From Chthonomonas sp. (GTDB taxonomy: Bacteria > Armatimonadota > Fimbriimonadia > Fimbriimonadales > Fimbriimonadaceae), in the NCBI GenBank assembly GCA_016788425.1, contig JAEURQ010000001.1:309300-373299 (forward strand): a DNA stretch of 64,000 nt, in the 5' to 3' direction. Each line of letters starts with the position of its first letter. The stretch's first letter is position 1. Shown piece by piece: positions 17,799-25,971 of this stretch. The position numbers were made by a program, and so were the translations under genes. The notes beneath the pieces were generated by a model. That model saw nothing but the letters and a program-made list of their open reading frames with translations, was not told the DNA's origin and searched no databases.

Positions 17799-18610
17799 AC
17801 GTCGAGCCGATTGAGTTCCGCGGGCCATGGCTGGCGGGACTCAATCGCGCGGATCACCACGATCGTCCCGAAGAACAAGATTGTCAAGGGCAGCGCCATC
17901 ATCAGCATGCTAAAGGGGTCGTTGCTCGGCGTGAGCACCGCCGAGACGATGAAGATGATGACCGTGCTGTGCCGCCAATAGCGGTTGAGCGTGCTCGGGC
18001 GCAGGATTCCAAACTTGTAGAGGATAAATGTGATGAGCGGGAGCTGGAAGCCGATGCCAAACGCGAGCAGCATTTTTAGGCTGAGGCTCACCATTTTTAG
18101 GGGGTCTTGGAAGAGCCCGGCGTTGCCGTAGTCTTCCAAGTAGCTGCCAAACCACTCGTAGGCCGAGGGTAAGACGATCCAGCCAAAGAAGCATCCGATG
18201 GCGAACAGCAAAATCGCGGCCGGCGCACCGCGCTGGAAGGGCAGTCGTTCGTTTGGCTTGAGTCCGGGAGCGATGAACGCCCAAAGTTGGAGGATCAGCA
18301 GCGGAGACGCGATCATGATGCCCAGCACCAGCGAGTTGGAGAGCTTGAGCATGAACGGGTCGGTGATCGTGTGAAACGCGACCGTTGACTGCGTGCCCTT
18401 CGGAACCGCGCCCATGACCACTTTCTCCAGCGCCCGATAGACGGAGGGTTGCAAGAACCAAGCGCCGACCCAGGCAAACAAGAGGATCATGAGCGACCGA
18501 ATGAGCCGCGTTCGCAGCTCCTCCAGGTGACCAATAAAAGAGAGGCGGAACTCTTCCGGGTCTTCCGGAAGGTGCCGCCTCACTGCTTTTGTTACGCCGG
18601 GTAGGAGCAA
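17795..18610 (-). CDS. tatC: Sec-independent (Tat) protein translocase subunit TatC
   Basis: A 271-residue, six-helix membrane protein with the TatC signature FIGHLEELRTRLIRS near the N-terminus and LQLWAFIAPGLKPNER in the second third. TatC recognises twin-arginine signal peptides. The start is a TTG at 18610 seven bases after the upstream gene's stop, with AAGGCAG before it; a GTG at 18583 is an alternative. tatA/tatB are not adjacent. Probably co-transcribed with the Gly-rich exported protein upstream. Confidence 0.92.
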   Translation of the reverse strand: MLLPGVTKAVRRHLPEDPEEFRLSFIGHLEELRTRLIRSLMILLFAWVGAWFLQPSVYRALEKVVMGAVPKGTQSTVAFHTITDPFMLKLSNSLVLGIMIASPLLILQLWAFIAPGLKPNERLPFQRGAPAAILLFAIGCFFGWIVLPSAYEWFGSYLEDYGNAGLFQDPLKMVSLSLKMLLAFGIGFQLPLITFILYKFGILRPSTLNRYWRHSTVIIFIVSAVLTPSNDPFSMLMMALPLTILFFGTIVVIRAIESRQPWPAELNRLDV

Positions 18611-18617
18611 CTCTGCC

Positions 18618-20069
18618 TTAGCGAGTGATCGCGTCCAGCGTCATGATGGTTTGGATGCGCTCGCGCACGACTCGGTACGCGCCACCGCTACCCGAACCGC
18701 TGCCGCCGCGACCATTGCCGCCGCCGCCACCTGCCCCAGGACCAGCGGTGCGACCACCGCCGCCACCCTTGCCTTGGAATGCGCCGGTCGGAACCGTCGG
18801 GCTGCCGCCAGGGCCGGAGCGATTGTCCATGGAAGCACCAGCGTTACCGCCGCCGCCACCACCAGGACCTGCGCCCAGTCCGCGCTTACCACCCGGGCCT
18901 GCCGGAGTGCCACCGCCACCGGCTGCACCACCACCGCCGCCACTCGGCGTGACGCGGATGCGCGTGGTTTGGGTGAAGTTGCGTTCAATCTTGAGCACGA
19001 CTCCGCGATCGAGGCTGAACCAATAAATTTCTTCGTCTTCAACGCCGCCACCGCCGGCGCCGCTCACGGCAATTTTGTTGCGGACCTTGACCGTGCGCTC
19101 GCCGTTTTGGTACTCAATCGCTTCGACCGTACCGCGGGCCGGGGTAAGCGTGGTCACGTTCGGGGTTTCGGCAATCTTCTCGGGCGTCGTGCCGTTGTTT
19201 TTGATGAAGCTTGCGCTCCAAGTGGAGCCGACGGTCACACCCTTTTGCGGAAGCACCGGAAGCGGGAATGTTGCGTACAGATTCGTGTTCGACAAGCCGC
19301 CCGAGTTGCCATCAATGCCGGTGTAGAACGGCGCGCGACCAAAGATTTCACGACCCGTGTTGCTGATCATCATGTAGATGGGGTTGATCGTGTCCTTGTA
19401 GTACTTCTTCGGAGCGTCGTCGCCCGAGGTTTGAACCGTCACGTAATCCTTACCGTTGTTCGGGTGCGCCTGCATCCGAACCAAACCGCGGCTACCATTT
19501 TCGAGTCGCTGATCGAAGCCGATGAGATAGCGGAACGCCATGACTTCGGCGCCCAACTCAGCAGCTCGTCCGCCTAGCTTGGCTTGCGCCTCGCTGATGA
19601 CGCTGCGACCGACGCGCATCTTGACCGAGTAGATCATTTCTTGACCCGGCACAAAGTTGTATCGAAGTTGGAAGCCGCCGGCGGGTGCCTTGAGCGAGCT
19701 GCGGTTGTCGAGGCGAACGTTCACGCTGGATCGGTTGACGACGCGGGTGCCGTCGCCGAACGGGGCGTAGAGCACGGCTTCAATTTTCAGGTTGCCGTCC
19801 GCCAGTTCGCGTTCCTTCGAGTCGAGTTCGTAAATCCAAAGGCCGTCTTCGACCTTATCGCCAAAGCTCGGGACGACGGCTTCGAGGAACTTGCCGTTCA
19901 CCCAAATGCCAACGTAGCTGCCTTCGCTGATACTGGCGCGGGGGATGCGGACCTTGATGGTTTCGCGGACCAGCGATCCGTTCGTCGGGCGGCGGATGGT
20001 AAAGGCCCCTTGGGCAAAAACGCTTGCGACTAACGCAAGTCCAACTAAGCTAGCAAGTGTTCGTTTCAT
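18618..20069 (-). CDS. Exported protein with Gly-rich C-terminal region, function unknown
   Basis: 483 residues with signal peptide MKRTLASLVGLALVASVFAQG. Residues ~20-370 form an unrecognised, probably beta-rich domain; the stretch around GWTF-like GSTWSASF and the late EEIYWFSLDRGVVLKIERNF resembles bacterial exported proteins that measure ~300-residue cores. Residues ~375-465 are a Gly-dominated low-complexity segment with interspersed Pro, Asn and Arg, before a short conserved-looking end (VVRERIQTIMTLDAITR). No catalytic motif is visible. tatC follows seven bases downstream, but the signal peptide has no twin arginine. Confidence 0.75.
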   Translation of the reverse strand: MKRTLASLVGLALVASVFAQGAFTIRRPTNGSLVRETIKVRIPRASISEGSYVGIWVNGKFLEAVVPSFGDKVEDGLWIYELDSKERELADGNLKIEAVLYAPFGDGTRVVNRSSVNVRLDNRSSLKAPAGGFQLRYNFVPGQEMIYSVKMRVGRSVISEAQAKLGGRAAELGAEVMAFRYLIGFDQRLENGSRGLVRMQAHPNNGKDYVTVQTSGDDAPKKYYKDTINPIYMMISNTGREIFGRAPFYTGIDGNSGGLSNTNLYATFPLPVLPQKGVTVGSTWSASFIKNNGTTPEKIAETPNVTTLTPARGTVEAIEYQNGERTVKVRNKIAVSGAGGGGVEDEEIYWFSLDRGVVLKIERNFTQTTRIRVTPSGGGGGAAGGGGTPAGPGGKRGLGAGPGGGGGGNAGASMDNRSGPGGSPTVPTGAFQGKGGGGGRTAGPGAGGGGGNGRGGSGSGSGGAYRVVRERIQTIMTLDAITR

Positions 20070-20154
20070 GTGGATGAAAACTTCCTGGGTTCATTGTGTA
20101 TGACGAGACCGCGTCGGCAAGTGTTACAGCGACGGTTTCCACAACTTCAACCGT

Positions 20155-20160
20155 CATAAT
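20155..20160 (+). promoter_or_regulatory. CATAAT -10-like box before pcrA
   Basis: CATAAT ends nine bases before the ATG of the helicase gene and no Shine-Dalgarno lies between, consistent with a leaderless or near-leaderless transcript. Confidence 0.35.
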
Positions 20161-20169
20161 ACTCGGCAG

Positions 20170-22401
20170 ATGGTGATTCCATTCGACCCCTCCACGCTGA
20201 ACCCCCAACAGAGACTGGCCGTCGAGTGGCCGGGCGGCCCCATCATGATTTTAGCGGGCGCGGGTTCGGGCAAAACGCGGGTCATCACGTGCCGCATTGC
20301 GCGGCTCATCGCCGAGGGCGTGGCGCCTTACCGCATCCTGAGTGTCACGTTCACCAACAAGGCGGCCAAGGAGATGCGGGAGCGCATCGAAGAGATGGTC
20401 GGTTCGAGCGACGCCCGGTCGCTTTGGATGGGCACCTTCCACAGCATCTGCGCGCGCATGCTCCGCATGGAAGGTAAGGCCATTGGGATTGACCCCAGTT
20501 TTGTTGTCTATGACGACGGCGACCAACTGACCTTGATCAAGGACATTCTCAAGGCGCAGAACCTGGACGACAAGGCGTTTCAGCCGCGAGGCATCCTCAG
20601 CGAGATTAGCCGCGCGAAGGAAAAAATGGTGACGCCCGAGGTTTACAAGCGCGAGGCGGCGACATTCTTCGAGCAGCGCGTCGCGGAGATTTATCCGGTG
20701 TATCAAAACCGGCTCACCAAGGCGTCGGCCCTGGACTTCGACGACATCCTCTACTATGCGGTGAAGCTGCTGGAGGACGCGCCCGAGGTTCGCCAGAAGT
20801 ATCAGCAGCGATTTCAGCACGTGCTGATCGACGAGTACCAGGACGTCAACTTTACGCAATATCGGTTTGCCCAGCTGATTGGGGAGGGTCACCGCAACCT
20901 CACGATCGTCGGCGACGACGACCAGTCGATTTATGGCTGGCGCGGGGCGGATGTGTCACTCATGTTGCGATTCGGCTCGGACTACCCCGACGCCAAAATC
21001 ATCACGCTGGATCAGAACTACCGCTCGACGAAGAAGATTTTGGACGCCGCGTTCCACGTGATCAAGCACAACCGATCGCGAACCGACAAGCGTCTTTGGA
21101 CCGAAAACAACGACGGGCAGCTGATCATCGTCAAGGAGACAGGCTCGGAGAACGACGAGGCGATGGCTGTCGCCGACCTTGTACTGAGTCACCAGCGACG
21201 CACCGGTCGCAAGTTCGGCGAGTACGCCGTGCTCTACCGCACCAACGCCATGAGCCGCGCCTTTGAAGAAGCGTTCCTCACGATGCGCGTTCCGCATATC
21301 CTGGTGGGCGGCGTCCGGTTCTACGAGCGCAAGGAAGTCAAGGACTTGATCGGATACTTGCGCGTGGTGCAAAACCCGAACGACACGATTAGCCTCAAGC
21401 GGATTTTGAACACCCCGACGCGCGGCATCGGGGCGACTACGGTGGGCAAACTCGAGGGCTGGGCGACCAAATACGCCCGCACCGCGTTTGAGGCGCTGAG
21501 CGACCAAGAACTGCAGATCGGCATGACGACCAAGACCCGCGGCGCGGTTCAGTCGTTCGTCGGCCTGATTGAGGACGCCCGGCAGATGGCGGATGAAGGG
21601 CAGCCCGTCACCGCGATCCTCAAGCATCTGCTCAAATACAGTGGGTATGAAGACGAGCTTCGCGCCGAACGCACCGAAGAGAGCATTAGCCGCCTGGAAA
21701 ACTTGCAAGAGCTGGTGAACGTAACCACGACCTACGACGCGAGCGACGAAGAGGGGCGTGGGCTGTTCGGGTTTTTGGAGAGCGTTTCGCTGATCAGCGA
21801 CATCGACACGCTCACCGAAACCGGCGAGGCCGTGACCTTGATGACGCTGCACAGCAGCAAGGGCCTGGAGTTTCCGGTGGTGTTTTTGGTCGGGATGGAA
21901 GAAAATGTCTTCCCGCATTCGCGGGCGCAAAACGACCCCAGCGAATTGGAAGAAGAGCGGCGGCTTGCCTATGTGGGCATCACTCGTGCCCGCGAGGAGT
22001 TGATCATGACGCACGCCCGTCGGCGGACCGTGTTTGGCAGCGCCAACTTCAATCGCCGGTCGCGGTTCTTGGACGACATTCCGGAAGACCTGTTGCAGCT
22101 GGAGTATGCGCCGGGTTCGGCGTATGGCTACGAATCGCCCGTGCGGAGCGTGCGCAGCGAACGCGAGGGCGGCTATCAGGTGATCAACAAGGCGGTCCGC
22201 GAGGAGCCCGAAGAAGTGTTCACCGCGTGGGAGGCGCCGTTCAAGGTCGGCCAGCGGGTGACGCACGCCAAGTTCGGCATCGGCATTGTCATTGCCTGTG
22301 CGCCTTTGAAGAACGATTGCGAAGTCACGGTGACGTTCCCCGGCGTGATCGGCACGAAGAAGATGGTGCAGAGCTTCGCCAAGCTGGTGGTGATCGAGTG
22401 A
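20170..22401 (+). CDS. pcrA: UvrD/PcrA-family ATP-dependent 3'-5' DNA helicase
   Basis: A 743-residue SF1A helicase with all motifs in order: Q motif LNPQQRLAVEW, Walker A LAGAGSGKTRV, motif Ia TFTNKAAKEM, motif II VLIDEYQDVN, motif III GDDDQSIYGWRGAD, motif IV LDQNYRST, motif V TLHSSKGLEFPVVFLVGMEE and motif VI AYVGITRAREEL. The C-terminal ~60 residues (FKVGQRVTHAKFGIGIV) are the Tudor-like RNA-polymerase-binding domain found in PcrA/UvrD. It acts in repair and in removing proteins from DNA. Its stop overlaps the GTG of the following lipoprotein gene. Confidence 0.95.
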   Translation: MVIPFDPSTLNPQQRLAVEWPGGPIMILAGAGSGKTRVITCRIARLIAEGVAPYRILSVTFTNKAAKEMRERIEEMVGSSDARSLWMGTFHSICARMLRMEGKAIGIDPSFVVYDDGDQLTLIKDILKAQNLDDKAFQPRGILSEISRAKEKMVTPEVYKREAATFFEQRVAEIYPVYQNRLTKASALDFDDILYYAVKLLEDAPEVRQKYQQRFQHVLIDEYQDVNFTQYRFAQLIGEGHRNLTIVGDDDQSIYGWRGADVSLMLRFGSDYPDAKIITLDQNYRSTKKILDAAFHVIKHNRSRTDKRLWTENNDGQLIIVKETGSENDEAMAVADLVLSHQRRTGRKFGEYAVLYRTNAMSRAFEEAFLTMRVPHILVGGVRFYERKEVKDLIGYLRVVQNPNDTISLKRILNTPTRGIGATTVGKLEGWATKYARTAFEALSDQELQIGMTTKTRGAVQSFVGLIEDARQMADEGQPVTAILKHLLKYSGYEDELRAERTEESISRLENLQELVNVTTTYDASDEEGRGLFGFLESVSLISDIDTLTETGEAVTLMTLHSSKGLEFPVVFLVGMEENVFPHSRAQNDPSELEEERRLAYVGITRAREELIMTHARRRTVFGSANFNRRSRFLDDIPEDLLQLEYAPGSAYGYESPVRSVRSEREGGYQVINKAVREEPEEVFTAWEAPFKVGQRVTHAKFGIGIVIACAPLKNDCEVTVTFPGVIGTKKMVQSFAKLVVIE

Positions 22402-22964
22402 AGATTCTGCTCGGCGTTGCGGCCGGCTTCGTGTTGGTTGGCTGCGGCGGATCGAACAGCTCGTGGTGGCCGATGGAAGTGGGCAAGGAATGGACCTACG
22501 TGGCCAAGTCAGGCCTGAACTCAAGTGTGGAAGTGTTTCGAGTGCGGTCTCGCGTGCCGGTCGCGGGTCGCGAAGGATTTGAGATTGTCAGCGATAGCGG
22601 GCCAAGCCACCTGGTGTGGAATGACGGCAAGCTTTTGGCCAACCGCCTCGCCGGAACCAGCTTTGTGCCGGCGCTCCCGATTTACTCGGACTCCTCGATG
22701 GTCTGGAAAGGAACCGTAGAAACGGCCAGTGGCCCGCGACAAGCCTCGGCGGAGATCAGCACGACCGACGCCGAATACAAGGAGGCGACCCGCACGCTAC
22801 CTGCGCGCAAAACGACGTTAACCATTGGGTTCAAAGGCGAGAAGCGGGTGCTGACCTACCTCTATGTTCGCGACCTGGGCTTGGTTCAGCACGAGGAGTT
22901 TGTGGGGATGTCGCTGGTGCGATCTCTGCTGCTTACGAAAGGTCCGGCGGGTTCTGGGCGCTGA
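22398..22964 (+). CDS. Small lipoprotein, function unknown
   Basis: 188 residues starting at a GTG that overlaps the pcrA stop (GTGA). The N-terminus is a lipoprotein signal, VKILLGVAAGFVLVGCGG, with lipobox LVGC. The following sequence (WWPMEVGKEWTYVAKSG) resembles exported proteins that begin with a Tyr/Trp-rich 'G-x-x-W-x-Y' strand. No catalytic motif seen. The last 32 bases overlap the 3' end of the convergent HIT gene. Confidence 0.75.
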   Translation: MKILLGVAAGFVLVGCGGSNSSWWPMEVGKEWTYVAKSGLNSSVEVFRVRSRVPVAGREGFEIVSDSGPSHLVWNDGKLLANRLAGTSFVPALPIYSDSSMVWKGTVETASGPRQASAEISTTDAEYKEATRTLPARKTTLTIGFKGEKRVLTYLYVRDLGLVQHEEFVGMSLVRSLLLTKGPAGSGR

Positions 22965-23451
22965 TTTTAACCAAAAGGTTAAACGTGTCTTCCAGCGTTT
23001 GCGGGAGTACGCGTACTTCGCCGACGGTGGTCATGAAGTTGGTGTCGCCGCTCCAGCGCGGCACGATGTGCCAGTGAATATGGTTCGGAATTCCGGCTCC
23101 TGAAGCCTCGCCGATGTTGATGCCGACGTTGAACCCCTGCGGGTTGTAGGCGAGGCGCAGCCAACAAACGGCGGCCTTCACCAATTGGTTAATTTCCTTG
23201 AGCTCGGCTCCGTTGAGGGCGGCGATGTCGCCTGTGATGCGGTTCGGCACGACCATGAGGTGACCGTTGGAGTAAGGGAACGCGTTGAGAATCACAAACG
23301 AATGCTCGCCTCGAAACACGATTCCAGCCTCGGCGTCGTTGCCCCGTGCGGCTAGGGCGGCAAACAGGCTTCCGCCCGCTGGAACCTCTACTCGGCTCGC
23401 AGATTCACCCTTCAGGTAGAGCATGCGCCAGGGAGCATAGAGGCGTTCCAT
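22933..23451 (-). CDS. HIT-family nucleotide hydrolase/transferase
   Basis: A 172-residue histidine-triad protein. The active-site motif is NHIHWHIVPRW near residue 130 (His-x-His-x-His), preceded by the family stretch FVILNAFPYSNGHLMVVPNR. The sequence FPYSNGHLMVVP is typical of the Ap4A-hydrolase/phosphorylase-like branch, which acts on dinucleoside polyphosphates or nucleoside phosphoramidates. GGGAGC precedes the ATG. It follows the ARC/Mpa-like ATPase by 23 bases on the same strand and is probably in its operon. Confidence 0.9.
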   Translation of the reverse strand: MERLYAPWRMLYLKGESASRVEVPAGGSLFAALAARGNDAEAGIVFRGEHSFVILNAFPYSNGHLMVVPNRITGDIAALNGAELKEINQLVKAAVCWLRLAYNPQGFNVGINIGEASGAGIPNHIHWHIVPRWSGDTNFMTTVGEVRVLPQTLEDTFNLLVKISAQNPPDLS

Positions 23452-23474
23452 GCTCCCATTTTGGCGCGGATTCG

Positions 23475-25127
23475 TTAAATGATGTCGCTTTTGCTCGCGC
23501 GCACCTTCTGCCCGGCGAGCGGCCGCACCGAGACGATTTGCTCGGGCTCAATATCAATGAGCTTCAGCCAGTCGCCGGTGGCGTCGCTACGCGGGAAGAT
23601 TTCGTTCTCGCGGAACTCGGCGACCAACGCCTCGCGCATGTCGGCCATGCTGATGCCGTGCGGCACCGTCGGTTCGCTAATGGCTCGACGAATCGCGGCC
23701 TCCTTCGCCCGATCCACGACCGACTTGAGGAGGGCCCCGCTAACCATGTCGAGCCAGTAGAGCGTGCGCTGGCCGCTCGATCGCTCGGTGAGTTGCAGGA
23801 ATTCGGTCTCCTTATTCTCTCGCCAGAGGTGGGCAACCGTGCCTTCAATCAGCGCCTTGCGGGCGCACTCGGCTTCGCCGCGCCACTCGGTGAGGAGTTC
23901 GGGATCGAGCGGGGTGTCGCCAGCCAGGTGAATCGCCAAGATGGATTCCGACGACTCGCGGTCCGGTCGCGCGATTTTGACCTTGCGGTCAATGCGCTCA
24001 GGGCGGAGGATCGCCGGGTCGATAAAATCGGGGCGGTTGCTGGTGAGCACGATGACGACGTTTTCCAGCGACACCATGCCATCGAGCTCAGCGCAGAACT
24101 GCGGCACGATGGTGTTGCTGATGTTGAGTTGGCGACCCGAGGAGCGCGTGCGGAGGAGCGATTCGGCTTCGTCAATGAAGATGACGACCAGCTTGCCTTC
24201 CTTCGCTTTCTTGCGGGCAGTGGCGAAGATTTCGCGCACCATGCGTTCGCTTTCGCCAAGCCACATATTCAGAATTTTGGGTCCCGAAATGTGCATGAAG
24301 TAGTCCTTCACCTCGTGGCCAACGCGGGCGGAATACTCCTTCGCGAGATTGTGGGCAATCGCCTTGCCAATGAGGGTTTTTCCGCAGCCGGGAGGGCCGA
24401 AGAGGAGCACGCCCTTAATGGGCTTCTTGCCGAAGCGGGCATAGATTTCGGGATAGAGCAGAGGGTGCTCGATGGTCTCGCGGATCAGACGAATGGCCTC
24501 CTGCTGACCGCCCACATCCGACCATTCCACCGGCGGCACCTCTTCCACAAAATAGTCTTGGGTCTCCTGGCTGGGGATGGTTTCGACCGCGACGCGCCCG
24601 GAGGGCTCCACGCGCACTTCGTCGCCAGCCACCACTTCGCTCAGCGTCGGGCCACGCCACACCAGGCGCGTGGCGGAGCCTTGCGCGTCCACTGCGATGC
24701 GCAGGCGACGCTCGTCCACAACTTCAATCACGCGGAACTGCGCGCCGCCCTCGTGCGGCGGAAGCGTGCCGACGATGGCGTAAGCCTCGTTGAGCAGGAC
24801 GCGGGTGCCGGTCGTGAGATCGTCGGGGTTGACCTTGGGGTCGGCCAGGGCAACGAGCTCGCCTTCGCCCTGCGCAATCAGGTGACGACTATCGGCCAGC
24901 GGTTGCAAATACAGCCCGATGCGGTTGGCCGGTGCGGTGAGCTTTTCGTATGCTTCGGCGTATTGCGAGAGCAACGCCTCGCGCTCGGCTTCGGATTGGG
25001 CGATCTGCTCGATTTCGGCCCGCAACGCGAAGAGCTGGTTTTCAAATTTCAGGCGATCGGTGGCCCCTTCTTGCTTCAGCTGTTCCAGCATCAAAAGGAT
25101 GGTTTCGACTCGCGATTCGGCGGACAT
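23475..25127 (-). CDS. ARC/Mpa-like proteasomal AAA ATPase
   Basis: 550 residues. Layout matches bacterial proteasome-activating ATPases: N-terminal coiled coil (~1-65), a tandem OB-type region (~70-190), then one AAA domain with WSDVGGQQEAI, Walker A FGPPGCGKT, pore-loop-like ISGPKILNMWLGESE, Walker B VIFIDEAESLL and arginine-finger region LRPERIDRKVKI. In actinobacteria Mpa unfolds Pup-tagged proteins for the 20S core; some other phyla, Armatimonadota included, have the related UBact tag. The C-terminus SKSDII lacks the Tyr of the Mpa/HbYX docking tail, and no 20S, PafA or tag gene is nearby, so proteasome coupling is uncertain. Confidence 0.82.
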   Translation of the reverse strand: MSAESRVETILLMLEQLKQEGATDRLKFENQLFALRAEIEQIAQSEAEREALLSQYAEAYEKLTAPANRIGLYLQPLADSRHLIAQGEGELVALADPKVNPDDLTTGTRVLLNEAYAIVGTLPPHEGGAQFRVIEVVDERRLRIAVDAQGSATRLVWRGPTLSEVVAGDEVRVEPSGRVAVETIPSQETQDYFVEEVPPVEWSDVGGQQEAIRLIRETIEHPLLYPEIYARFGKKPIKGVLLFGPPGCGKTLIGKAIAHNLAKEYSARVGHEVKDYFMHISGPKILNMWLGESERMVREIFATARKKAKEGKLVVIFIDEAESLLRTRSSGRQLNISNTIVPQFCAELDGMVSLENVVIVLTSNRPDFIDPAILRPERIDRKVKIARPDRESSESILAIHLAGDTPLDPELLTEWRGEAECARKALIEGTVAHLWRENKETEFLQLTERSSGQRTLYWLDMVSGALLKSVVDRAKEAAIRRAISEPTVPHGISMADMREALVAEFRENEIFPRSDATGDWLKLIDIEPEQIVSVRPLAGQKVRASKSDII

Positions 25128-25133
25128 ATACTT

Positions 25134-25139
25134 ACTCTA
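25134..25139 (-). promoter_or_regulatory. TAGAGT -10-like box, leaderless-type position
   Basis: On the minus strand TAGAGT ends six bases before the ATG of the AAA ATPase. It is back-to-back with the TAGTAT box of the divergent gene 37 bases away. Confidence 0.4.
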
Positions 25140-25176
25140 CGCCATGGAAACCGGTCCTGATTGGGCGAAGCGTTCG

Positions 25177-25182
25177 TAGTAT
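25177..25182 (+). promoter_or_regulatory. TAGTAT -10-like box, leaderless-type position
   Basis: TAGTAT ends six bases before the ATG at 25189; no Shine-Dalgarno is present. Confidence 0.4.
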
Positions 25183-25188
25183 GTATGT

Positions 25189-25905
25189 ATGAGTTTGTTA
25201 CTCTCCTCGCTGGCCGGGTTGGCCATGACTCAATCGTCGCATTCGCATGTGATCACCGGTACCGTCACGTTTCGGGAGCGCATCGCGCTCACTCCTCGTG
25301 CCGAAGTCACGGTGTTCCTCGACATGATGGACGGCGACCAAGTGATTCGCATCAGCACGGTCCGCATGTTGCTGAGCGGAAAGCAGGTTCCGGTGGCGTA
25401 CACATTGCCGTTTACCGTGCCCGACCGGTTTGCCAAGCGGAAGTTTACGGTTGGCGCGGAGATCAAGGATTCTGACTACGGCTTCTGGTCAACGGCCAAG
25501 GGAGTCTCGGTGAAAGTCACCGGAAACGCGAAGGTAAACATGAGCCTGGTGAAGGATGCCGGTGCCCCCGCCTGGGCGGGCCCGACGTGGAATCTCACTT
25601 CGATCATGGGCAATAGCGTGAAGGTTTTGGGCCGCGCTCCGATGATCAAGTTTGACTTCGCCAAGCGCGAGTTTCAGGGCCACACCGGAGTCAATGGGCT
25701 CGGCGGGAAATTTAGTTGGGATTCGCCCACGCTCCAAATTGATCCCGGCCCCATGACCATGATGGCGGGTTCGGAAGAGCAGATGGCGGTGGAGCGCAAC
25801 CTGCTGCAAAGCCTTCAGCAAGTGAACCGCGTCGAGATGCGAGGGAACCTGCTGATCTTGCTGCGCGACGATCGAGAGTTGCTTCGCTACAGCCGAGGCA
25901 AGTAG
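25189..25905 (+). CDS. Exported YbaY-like plus META-domain protein
   Basis: 238 residues with a short hydrophobic N-terminus (MSLLLSSLAGLAMTQ). Residues ~18-115 (HVITGTVTFRERIALTPRAEV onward) fit the YbaY/YscW-like beta-sandwich; residues ~130-235 (WNLTSIMGN, FQGHTGVNGLGGKF, MAVERNLLQSLQQVNRVEM, LILLRDDRELLRY) fit the META/HslJ domain. Both domains occur in bacterial envelope lipoproteins linked to stress, often in this order. No lipobox Cys is visible. Divergent from the AAA ATPase gene and ending at a strong bidirectional terminator. Confidence 0.75.
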   Translation: MSLLLSSLAGLAMTQSSHSHVITGTVTFRERIALTPRAEVTVFLDMMDGDQVIRISTVRMLLSGKQVPVAYTLPFTVPDRFAKRKFTVGAEIKDSDYGFWSTAKGVSVKVTGNAKVNMSLVKDAGAPAWAGPTWNLTSIMGNSVKVLGRAPMIKFDFAKREFQGHTGVNGLGGKFSWDSPTLQIDPGPMTMMAGSEEQMAVERNLLQSLQQVNRVEMRGNLLILLRDDRELLRYSRGK

Positions 25906-25923
25906 CCACAAAGTCAAAAGAAA

Positions 25924-25950
25924 GAACCCCGCCTGAATCAGGCGGGGTTC
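25924..25950 (+). terminator. Bidirectional terminator between convergent genes
   Basis: GAACCCCGCCTGA and TCAGGCGGGGTTC form a perfect 13-base stem with a one-base loop, A-rich on the left side and TCGTTGTTC on the right. It serves both the META gene and the convergent lipoprotein. Confidence 0.85.
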
Positions 25951-25971
25951 TCGTTGTTCTCGGGGAGCGAC

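Noticed and set aside
18660..18960. Gly-rich repeats as a DNA satellite
   Set aside because: The units are irregular and keep the reading frame; a protein low-complexity segment is the simpler reading.
20956..22524. A 522-codon minus-strand frame
   Set aside because: Antisense to the pcrA coding region; pcrA shows all helicase motifs, this frame shows none.
23346..25160. A 604-codon plus-strand frame
   Set aside because: It is exactly antisense to the AAA ATPase gene, has no recognisable motif and arises from the high GC codon pattern of that gene.
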